Shown here in pieces: positions 17,793 through 25,463 of a DNA stretch of 34,074 nucleotides. Every line of letters begins with the position of its first letter. Position 1 is the stretch's first letter. The translations under genes were made by a program, and so were the position numbers. This DNA is from Candidatus Nanopelagicales bacterium (GTDB lineage Bacteria > Actinomycetota > Actinomycetes > S36-B12): contig WLWL01000010.1 in the NCBI GenBank assembly GCA_012103605.1, positions 1 through 34,074 of the forward strand, in the 5' to 3' direction. The notes beneath the pieces were generated by a model. It was not told where the DNA came from. It ran no database searches and saw nothing but the letters and a program-made list of their open reading frames with translations.

Positions 17793-19582
17793 CTCTTGCT
17801 CCTCAACCATTGAATCGATGCCACAACACCGAACACGACTCCGAACCACACGAGCAGAACACCACTCAGCGCGTCGATGAGACTAGTCGCAGCGGCGATC
17901 GCCACAATGCCAAGCCGGCCATCCCAGCCCAGACCCATGTTTGTCAGCCACCGCGGCGCCGCCGACCCTTGCAGTGATCGGTACAAGTTGTCGTAGTGGT
18001 GGTACGCCACGAAAAAGAGCAACCAGAAGGTGGCGGCCGACAGGCCGACCGTGCTGACAGCCATGATCCATGCGATGCCGCCTAGTTCCACAGCCCGAAG
18101 GACAGGCGGAACACTCCAGCCGAACCGGCCGTCCAAACGCGGCCGAATGCCCGGAATAAGCCGGGCGAGCCCGGCGGCCACGGGACCTGCATCGAGTTGA
18201 GCCCGCAGGACGTCGACACCTTCTGCTGCAGAGCGTCCTGACCATGTCAGTGAGCGCACGATGCGACCAATCACCACGTACGTCAGCGCAACTCCGCCGG
18301 CAATGAGCAATCCGATGAGCGCCCACCTGGGTCCGGCCACAACGCTCAGGACACTCAACAGCAGCCAGCGCTCGCCGATCGGCATGTGCAGGATCTTCTT
18401 CATCCACCGGATCGCGGATCGTCGGTTCACGCGCGCCGAAACTTGCACCGCCCCGGCGAGGCGCCCTTCACCCTCGGGCAAGGGATCGGACGGATCACGA
18501 ATATCGGCCCGAGGCGCCTGCGCTTCACGAGTCTTTTGAATTCGCGCAAAGTCGTAATCCGACATGTGCCGGGAGGTCTGCAGAACGATCAGCACAATGG
18601 CGACCCACCACACGTCATCACCATTGCGCCCGGCGCCGATGGCAAGTCCTGCATAGACCGCAAACTCCTTCACTCGGTCGGTGGCTGCATCCAGCCATGC
18701 CCCGAGTGAACTAAATCGACCCGTGGCTCGGGCGACTTCGCCGTCGACGCAATCGATCACCAAGCTCAGTTGCAGCAACACCGCGCCCGCGAGCACCCAC
18801 ACCCAAGAACCAGCCGCGAAGGATGCCGCCGCCGCTAAGCCCACGATGAGAGAAACGATGGTGATGGCGTTCGGGGTCCAACCGGCACGAATGGCCATCC
18901 GGGTCAGAGGTTTGGACGCTCGACGGACCACCATGGTCGAGTAGAAGCCATCGTCCACTCGATTAGCCAAGAGTCCTCGGATGCGATCGTCTGATTCGGA
19001 TTCGATCGCACTGGCCACGTCTTCACTTTCGCTTCCCCGTGTCCAGGGGACATCCACGATGTCGGTTGCCCGCACCGTTACTCCGTGCCGGACCAAAGCA
19101 ACGAGCAGAGCATCGAATGCTTGGTCTTGGCCAACAGTCACTTCTCCTGATGCACACGCCCGGCATAGGTCATCAATCGCGGCCGCTGCCTGGGAAGTAT
19201 CCGATGGCGCGATGACGAGTGCACCAACACTGTCGTGACTCGGGAAACGAACATCATGGAAGGACGAGCCCGCACTCACCACCGTGTGATGGCGGACGGT
19301 CATCAATCCCTCAGGGTCTGGCGTCACTAGAGCCGTCGTCGGTGCACGACCATCGTCTGCGATGGGTGCAAGTGCCACGCGCGGCACCATCAAGTCGCCG
19401 GCAACGACCACCGTTCGCGCAGAGCGACGCACGATGCGGGACAACTCCGCAAACTGGGCGATGACCGTGCCCTCTGGTTGCAGCAAGACTGCACCTTCGA
19501 GGCCGAACAGTTGCCCGTTCGCGGCGGGGGTTGGCGCAGGCCCGAGCACAACCGTGACCGCATCCGCGGGAGTCTGGGTCAC
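17789..19582 (-). CDS. Multidomain CDP-alcohol phosphatidyltransferase: N-terminal domain, central canonical CDP-OH-P motif, C-terminal membrane domain (possibly DUF5941)
   Basis: Central motif DCVDGEVARATGRFSSLGAWLDAATDRVKEF; GTG 19582 overlaps the stop of the upstream sulfotransferase gene. Confidence 0.85.
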   Translation of the reverse strand: MTQTPADAVTVVLGPAPTPAANGQLFGLEGAVLLQPEGTVIAQFAELSRIVRRSARTVVVAGDLMVPRVALAPIADDGRAPTTALVTPDPEGLMTVRHHTVVSAGSSFHDVRFPSHDSVGALVIAPSDTSQAAAAIDDLCRACASGEVTVGQDQAFDALLVALVRHGVTVRATDIVDVPWTRGSESEDVASAIESESDDRIRGLLANRVDDGFYSTMVVRRASKPLTRMAIRAGWTPNAITIVSLIVGLAAAASFAAGSWVWVLAGAVLLQLSLVIDCVDGEVARATGRFSSLGAWLDAATDRVKEFAVYAGLAIGAGRNGDDVWWVAIVLIVLQTSRHMSDYDFARIQKTREAQAPRADIRDPSDPLPEGEGRLAGAVQVSARVNRRSAIRWMKKILHMPIGERWLLLSVLSVVAGPRWALIGLLIAGGVALTYVVIGRIVRSLTWSGRSAAEGVDVLRAQLDAGPVAAGLARLIPGIRPRLDGRFGWSVPPVLRAVELGGIAWIMAVSTVGLSAATFWLLFFVAYHHYDNLYRSLQGSAAPRWLTNMGLGWDGRLGIVAIAAATSLIDALSGVLLVWFGVVFGVVASIQWLRSKR

Positions 19583-20736
19583 GAGTCCGACTTGTCGAGC
19601 AGCGAACGGACTCCGTCCTTGCGCACCTGCCGCCACGTGCGCCCGGCCAACTCGCGACTGCTCGGATCCTCACGACTCGCATCGATCACCGCGGCAACTG
19701 CAGCGACCGCCGCATCGATCGGCATCTGGTCTGGTGACGAGGCGAGTTCCGAAGAGGACGCGGCACGCACCCCGAGGGCTTCGAGGTTCCCGAACACCTC
19801 GACCCCGAGCGAAGCGATCGTCTCCACAGATATCGCGCCCTGCACCGCCGCTGCATCCAGAGCCCAATCCGGGGTCACCAGCCGCGGCTCATCGGGGCCG
19901 GGATCTCGTCCCTCGACCATGCGCAGCGCGACACCGCGCCGGACCAAGCGGACGTAGTCCGTCCACTGCATCTGCTTCTTCACGCGCTTGTTGAGTCGCA
20001 CGAGGAGTTCAGCTTCCGCGGCGGTCATCGAGCGGTTACTCGTCAGATCCATCCGCGACACCAAGATCTCGTCCGACACCCCCATCATCTGGGCGAAAGC
20101 TCGAAATTGGGCGCTCCTATCGACGTCCTCGAGAACTAGAACCCTGATATTCGCCGCTCCGACGGCGTTGGCCCATCGTGTGATGACCGCACCGTGATCA
20201 TGGCGACGCCAAAAAGTCGGCGAGATCTTGGATGATCCCGGCTCAGCGAAAACATCCTCAAGCCATTTCTCGTACGGGGTGGTCAGTCCGTACTTCAGGT
20301 ACTGCTGCCATGAACTCGGAAGCAACGCGCCGAGATTTCGCAGCGTGACGACCACGGTCACCTTGTCCGATCCACCGAGAGCTTCGACAGTTTCGATCGC
20401 CTTGTCCTGCGGGGCTTCGCAGAAGAACTCACTGCTAATGACAACTCGGCCATCGTGGTTGGCGGTCCGCCGTACCAGGGTGTCGAAGTGTCGACGATCC
20501 ATGACCGCCCCGCCGCGGCTGTTCCACCCCCACGGTCGGCCCAGCAATGCCAACGCCGCTCGATGTTGTGCTTGCAACTTTCCTGGATATCGAATGCCGT
20601 GCGCCGCTAAGTCCTCTCGGGCATCGGCGAGCGCCGCCTGGATCGCCGTTGTACCGGTCTTGTGGACTCCGATGTGGAGCAACACCGAGTCCTTTGCCAG
20701 CTCCGGCACATCGGGAAGCATCCGCGCCTGCGACAT
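19579..20736 (-). CDS. Sulfotransferase-family protein
   Basis: VLLHIGVHKTGTTAIQAALADAREDLAAHGIRYPG (PAPS 5'-phosphosulfate loop-like KTGTT) and RVVISSEFF (3'-phosphate-binding Ser region). Confidence 0.85.
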   Translation of the reverse strand: MSQARMLPDVPELAKDSVLLHIGVHKTGTTAIQAALADAREDLAAHGIRYPGKLQAQHRAALALLGRPWGWNSRGGAVMDRRHFDTLVRRTANHDGRVVISSEFFCEAPQDKAIETVEALGGSDKVTVVVTLRNLGALLPSSWQQYLKYGLTTPYEKWLEDVFAEPGSSKISPTFWRRHDHGAVITRWANAVGAANIRVLVLEDVDRSAQFRAFAQMMGVSDEILVSRMDLTSNRSMTAAEAELLVRLNKRVKKQMQWTDYVRLVRRGVALRMVEGRDPGPDEPRLVTPDWALDAAAVQGAISVETIASLGVEVFGNLEALGVRAASSSELASSPDQMPIDAAVAAVAAVIDASREDPSSRELAGRTWRQVRKDGVRSLLDKSDS

Positions 20737-20781
20737 ATCCGGCAGCCTAGTTCCCTTCGCTACGGGACCCGCTGTATCGAT

Positions 20782-21582
20782 TCAGGGCGTGCCTTCTGCT
20801 GCCCCATCACCGTCACGAGCCTCTTTGCGTGCAGCACGCATCGCCGCCAGTGCCTCGGGAACCGTGGTGTCCGCCTCGAGACGCCCGTCGGCGATGTACA
20901 GCGCCCGGTCGCAGAACCGCCGAAATTGCTTCGGGCTGTCCGAGGACAACAGGAAGGTCGCACCGTTTTCGCGCAACTTGTCAACATGCGTCCAGCACTG
21001 CTGTCGAAAACTTCTCTCCCCCACCACGAGCGTTTGATCGATGGCATACGCATCAGCATCCACCGACATGGCGATCGACCACGCGAGTTTCTGTCGAACA
21101 GCCGGTGGGGCGGCATTCATGTAGCGGCCGAGCATGTTCGACACCCCCGCCTGTTCGGCGATGCCCGGCAAGGCCTCGTCGATGTGCTCGTGGGTCATAC
21201 CCAGCAGTCCGCCGACGATGAAGATGTTCTGCCGCACGGTGTAGAACCGCTGCAAGGCGCGCGCCACTTCGATCATCGGAACGATCCGGCGCCCTCGACG
21301 CACCTGACCCTCATCTGGTCGGAGCGTTCCGGCGGCGAGTCGAAGAAGAGCCTGCCGGCCCGGCCCCTTCGGCCCGATGATCGCTACCGACTCACCGGGT
21401 TGAATGGAAAACGAGACGTTGCGGAGAACCTCTAACTCCTCGCGTCGCACCTCACCCGCGATACGGCGAAGTCGCTGACGCCGGCCGGCACCCTTGCGGC
21501 GACGGCGGCGAGGCATTCGCATGGTCACGCTGTCGAATTCGACGACGGCATCGAGGTCCGCAGTGATGGCAACTCGCGACAT
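20782..21582 (-). CDS. TagH/Wzt-type ABC transporter ATP-binding-like protein with degenerate catalytic motifs
   Basis: Overall TagH/Wzt layout (RQNIFIVGGLLGMTHEHIDEALPGIAEQAGV..., AIDQTLVVGERSFRQQC) directly after the permease; Walker A reads GPKGPGRQ, Walker B AIDQ, H-loop SSD. Confidence 0.88.
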   Translation of the reverse strand: MSRVAITADLDAVVEFDSVTMRMPRRRRRKGAGRRQRLRRIAGEVRREELEVLRNVSFSIQPGESVAIIGPKGPGRQALLRLAAGTLRPDEGQVRRGRRIVPMIEVARALQRFYTVRQNIFIVGGLLGMTHEHIDEALPGIAEQAGVSNMLGRYMNAAPPAVRQKLAWSIAMSVDADAYAIDQTLVVGERSFRQQCWTHVDKLRENGATFLLSSDSPKQFRRFCDRALYIADGRLEADTTVPEALAAMRAARKEARDGDGAAEGTP

Positions 21583-21583
21583 C

Positions 21584-22357
21584 TCAGACCTCCTTCAAGA
21601 TTCTCGGTTCCAGTTTTCGGAACACCAGAACGCCGGCGACGAAGATAACCAGACACAGTGTCAACGAAATTCCGTATCCCGTCGCTGTCGACGCTTCTTC
21701 TGGCCACCACCCGACTCGATAGAGACCCAGGACGCCGACCAACGGGTTGAACGACGCAATGAACTGAGCGCTTTCAGGGATATTCGAGACCGAGTACAAC
21801 ACCGGCGACAGGTAGAACATGGCTCGCAGCACGATCCGAACCAAGCGTGCAACATCCGGGAAGACCACTGCTGCAGCAGCGATCAGCAGTGACAGTCCGT
21901 ACATCAACAGGAATTGCACAACGATTGCCACCGGGAACATCACGATCCACGGACCGGGAAGGAATCCCGTCAGTGCGATTCCCAGCACAATGACCGGCAG
22001 AGAGAAGATGAATTCGATGAGTGACACGAGCATCGCTCGCACGACCCACAATTGCGTGGGCAACGTACTTATCCGCAGTTGCGTTCCTGTTCGACGCCAG
22101 ATCCTGGTCGACGCACCGATGCCGGTGCTGAACCACCACCACGGCAAGATCGCGACAGACAAGAAGAGCAGGTAGGGCTGGAGACCCAACGCCCGCGCTC
22201 CCAGCAGGACCGAGAAGACCAACCACAAGACCAGCGACATGCCCAGGGGCTCGAGAAGCGTCCACAGGTAGCCCAGGCGAAAGCGCGTGTACTTCTTCTG
22301 GAGGTCCCGTAGGACCAACATTCGGAGCACCTGACGGTGCTCCCAGATTGAACGCAC
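21584..22357 (-). CDS. ABC-2 type polysaccharide/teichoic acid export permease (TagG/Wzm-like)
   Basis: VRSIWEHRQVLRMLVLRDLQKKYTRFRLGYLWTLLEPLGMSLVLWLVFSVLL... six TM pattern; the ORF track extension to 23416 runs antisense to a real gene. Confidence 0.88.
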   Translation of the reverse strand: MRSIWEHRQVLRMLVLRDLQKKYTRFRLGYLWTLLEPLGMSLVLWLVFSVLLGARALGLQPYLLFLSVAILPWWWFSTGIGASTRIWRRTGTQLRISTLPTQLWVVRAMLVSLIEFIFSLPVIVLGIALTGFLPGPWIVMFPVAIVVQFLLMYGLSLLIAAAAVVFPDVARLVRIVLRAMFYLSPVLYSVSNIPESAQFIASFNPLVGVLGLYRVGWWPEEASTATGYGISLTLCLVIFVAGVLVFRKLEPRILKEV

Positions 22358-22363
22358 GGCGTT

Positions 22364-22370
22364 TACGATA
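22364..22370. promoter_or_regulatory. Candidate symmetric shared -10 element for divergent promoters
   Basis: TACGATA: + strand TACGAT, - strand TATCGT; - strand hexamer lies 7 nt from GTG 22357, + strand hexamer 9 nt from GTG 22379. Confidence 0.45.
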
Positions 22371-22378
22371 GGCCAACT

Positions 22379-23647
22379 GTGTCCACCTCCCCGTCCAGCG
22401 ACTCTTGGTTGCGCCGCCAGAGCAAGCGCGCCGCGCGCAGTCTTGCCCGCCGGATGCGGGATTTCGGACAAGTCGAGCCCGCTGGTTTCGACCTCGCGGA
22501 CGTGCCGAGCGCCGATATCGCCCTGTACTTCCCCGACGGTCCGCCCAAGCTCTATCAACTCACGCAGTGGCTGCCCGTCTTCGAAGACAACAACGATGTC
22601 ACGACGATCGTGATCGTTCGTCAGGTGGACGCATTCAACGCCCTTCACGGCACAACACCGCTGCGGATCATCTTGGTTCCCCGGTATGAGGACCTGATGG
22701 CTCTGCTCGACCGGGCGAGCTTCGGAGCCGTGGTCTACGTCAACAACGGCTGGACGAATTTTCAGGCGCTGTCCTTCCAGCGCGCCGTTCACATCCATGT
22801 CAATCACGGAGAGAGCGACAAGATCTGCATGGTGAGCAACCAGGCAAAGGCGTACGACAAAGTCTTCGTCGCGGGGCAAGCAGCGATCGAGCGCCATGAG
22901 GCGGCGCTGGCCTGGTTCGATCAGTCGCACCTGGTTCGTGTCGGACGCCCGCAACTCGACCTCGAGGTAAGCCCGGCTCTCCCCCCGACCGACCGGACCA
23001 CCATCACCTACGCGCCAACGTGGGAGGGTGAGGACGAAGCCAACAACTACTCCTCCGTCGACGTCTACGGCGTGCAAATCATCCAGGCAATGGTGAAGCA
23101 CCCTGGATCGCGGATTGTCTATAAACCCCACCCCCGGGTGGCGGATTCCGACGATCCGGCGATTCGTTCCCAACACCGAGCCATCGTCGCCGCTGTCAAC
23201 CACGCGGCATCCGACGATCCATCCGCAGGCCACTGCGTTCTCGAAGGCGCCGACATGCTCGCGGTCATTCGCAGTACCGACGTATTGATCGCGGATGTTT
23301 CCTCGGTCAGCCTCGACTTTCTCTATCTCAAGCCCGGAGCCCCACTCGTCATCACCGACCGACGCACGGATCGATCCGGCCTTCTCGCCGAGTCGCCCGT
23401 GGCATCGGTATGTCACGTCGTGGATGCAAAATCCATCGATCAGCTGTCCGACGACCTACGTGCTGTCGTCACCTCCAATGGCGATGCCCCGCGCCGCTCC
23501 ATGCGTGACCACTACTTCGACGGCCTAGAACCCGGGGAGAGCACACAGCGATTCTGGGCCGAACTGGACTCGGCAATTCGAGAGCACGATCAGGCCCTGC
23601 AATCATTGAGTCGCATTCGCACCGTGAGCGATGGGACAGCATCATGA
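22379..23647 (+). CDS. CDP-glycerol glycerophosphotransferase-like (TagB/TagF family) protein
   Basis: VHIHVNHGESDKICMVSNQAKAYDKVFVAGQAAIERH, ITYAPTWEGEDEANNYSS, IVYKPHPR, STDVLIADVSSVSLDFLYLKPGAPLVITD. Confidence 0.85.
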   Translation: MSTSPSSDSWLRRQSKRAARSLARRMRDFGQVEPAGFDLADVPSADIALYFPDGPPKLYQLTQWLPVFEDNNDVTTIVIVRQVDAFNALHGTTPLRIILVPRYEDLMALLDRASFGAVVYVNNGWTNFQALSFQRAVHIHVNHGESDKICMVSNQAKAYDKVFVAGQAAIERHEAALAWFDQSHLVRVGRPQLDLEVSPALPPTDRTTITYAPTWEGEDEANNYSSVDVYGVQIIQAMVKHPGSRIVYKPHPRVADSDDPAIRSQHRAIVAAVNHAASDDPSAGHCVLEGADMLAVIRSTDVLIADVSSVSLDFLYLKPGAPLVITDRRTDRSGLLAESPVASVCHVVDAKSIDQLSDDLRAVVTSNGDAPRRSMRDHYFDGLEPGESTQRFWAELDSAIREHDQALQSLSRIRTVSDGTAS

Positions 23648-24333
23648 TTCAGGCGGTGATTCTCGCGGCCGGCATGGGGACGCGCCTGGGACGACCGTTC
23701 CCTAAGCCACTCACCCCTTTGAGTGACGGGCGCACGATCATGGAGCAGCAGATCGACAATCTGCAGCAGGTATTCGGGGCCGATGTACGCATCACCACCG
23801 TGGTCGGCTTCAAACTCGATCTCATTCTCGAAGCCTTTCCCGATGTCACCTACATCTACAACGAGGCCTACGACCAAACGAACACCAATCGCAGCCTGCT
23901 GAAGGCTCTTCGACTCTCGACAGAGGGTGGGGTCCTGTGGATGAACGGAGATGTTGTCTTCGATCCACGAGTACTGGAGAAAGTCAGCGATCTGATGCAA
24001 GAGGACACGTCTTTCATCTGCGTCGACACTGCAGCAGTTGGCGACGAGGAGGTCAAATACACGGTCGATGACGACGGGTACGTCGACGAACTCTCCAAAC
24101 AAGTCGTCAATGCGCGCGGAGAGGCGGTCGGCATCAACTTCGTCAGTGCCAGCGACAAGCCGACCCTCATCGACCGACTGTCCGAGTGCTCCGACGCTGA
24201 CTACTTCGAGCGGGGCATCGAACTCGCTATCAGCCACGATTCCATGCGTGTCATGCCCGTGGATATCGGAGAGTTCTTCGCCGTCGAGGTCGATTTCGAA
24301 GAAGACCTCACCCGCGCCAACAAGTACCTCTAG
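23644..24333 (+). CDS. Nucleotidyltransferase, LicC-like phosphocholine/alditol-phosphate cytidylyltransferase family
   Basis: MIQAVILAAGMGTRLGRPFPKPLTPLSDGRTIMEQQIDNL..., YIYNEAYDQTNTNRSLLKAL, LWMNGDVVFD; ATGA overlap with upstream gene. Confidence 0.85.
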   Translation: MIQAVILAAGMGTRLGRPFPKPLTPLSDGRTIMEQQIDNLQQVFGADVRITTVVGFKLDLILEAFPDVTYIYNEAYDQTNTNRSLLKALRLSTEGGVLWMNGDVVFDPRVLEKVSDLMQEDTSFICVDTAAVGDEEVKYTVDDDGYVDELSKQVVNARGEAVGINFVSASDKPTLIDRLSECSDADYFERGIELAISHDSMRVMPVDIGEFFAVEVDFEEDLTRANKYL

Positions 24334-25463
24334 CGCATCGCTCGAGCGATCAGACGCTCCCACCGGTCCATGACAAGCGGTAACCGGTATTCACTCATCG
24401 CGCTTCGGGCGCGAGTTCGCACAGACTCGCGCCACGCATCATCAGTCATCGCTTGATCAAGACATCGCGCGAGAGCTCGGGAGTCCTCGCGGACAGACAA
24501 CATTCCCCAATCTCCGATGAGTTGTCGAACACCACTCGAACAATCGGTGGCAACGACCGGCACTTCATAGGCCTGCGCCTCGGCAATCACCAACGGCAGA
24601 CCTTCGGTACGGGAGGGGACGACCAAAAGATCAGCGCGGGACAAAACGCTCTCTGGGTCGTCGGTTGTTTCCTGCCATTCGATCCGGTCTTCGCCGGCGA
24701 GATCAACCGATTGAGCGTGCAGCCGGTCGCGGTCTGGTCCATCGCCCACAATTTGGAGTTTCCATCCCGGGTGCGCATCCGCCACCAGACTCCAGGCGTC
24801 GATGAGCACGTCGATGCCCTTCTCGGGGGAGAGTCGACCGAGATAGAGCAGCGTTCCCCCGCGATCCGATGGCGTACCGGGCTCTCGGGCAGCGAGGGAT
24901 TCCGGCCACACTGCGACGGGATTGGGCATCGTGACAACGTTGTTCAGGCCGGCACGCGTGAAGGCAGCACCGTCCTCGTTGGTCAAGGCGGTGAATACCG
25001 GAACCGTGCGATAAGCGCGAAGGATCCTGTCCAGATCCCGCCCAGAAGCCGCCGCGGCGTACGCACCGTGGTACTGGCCGACGACGATCCAACGATCTCG
25101 AACGTCGGGGCTCACCGCGGCAAGGGCGTCCGCAAGAATCTCCATGGCCCACACCTGCGCGGTGATGATGACCGCGCGCCCGCTGTCCTGCGACTTGAGA
25201 ATGTCCGCCATACCCGCGACCGCTTCCCTGCGTAACTGAGCACGGATCCTCTCGGTCTGCGTGGATTTCTTGGGCCACGTCTGGGGCATCAAAACCCGAG
25301 TTTCGTACTCGCCGCGGAACGGATGGGCTGGCTCGAACGGGGTAACCCCGACAACGAGAACCTCGTCACCGCGTGAACCAAACCCATCAGCGAGGACTCG
25401 CACCACCTTCTGCGCTCCCCCGAGTTCGTCGATGTTGTTCGCGCACAAGACGATTCGAGTCAT
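24330..25463 (-). CDS. Glycosyltransferase family 4 (GT-B)
   Basis: IDELGGAQKVVRVLADGFGSRGDEVLVVG, LLYLGRLSPEKGIDVLIDAWSLV, LLVVPSRTEGLPLVIAEAQAYEVPVVATDCSSG. Confidence 0.93.
   Translation of the reverse strand: MTRIVLCANNIDELGGAQKVVRVLADGFGSRGDEVLVVGVTPFEPAHPFRGEYETRVLMPQTWPKKSTQTERIRAQLRREAVAGMADILKSQDSGRAVIITAQVWAMEILADALAAVSPDVRDRWIVVGQYHGAYAAAASGRDLDRILRAYRTVPVFTALTNEDGAAFTRAGLNNVVTMPNPVAVWPESLAAREPGTPSDRGGTLLYLGRLSPEKGIDVLIDAWSLVADAHPGWKLQIVGDGPDRDRLHAQSVDLAGEDRIEWQETTDDPESVLSRADLLVVPSRTEGLPLVIAEAQAYEVPVVATDCSSGVRQLIGDWGMLSVREDSRALARCLDQAMTDDAWRESVRTRARSAMSEYRLPLVMDRWERLIARAMR

Noticed and set aside
22376-23416. N-terminal extension of the permease ORF (610 aa version)
   Set aside because: Runs antisense through the TagF-like gene; permease homology only begins near VRSIWEHRQ.
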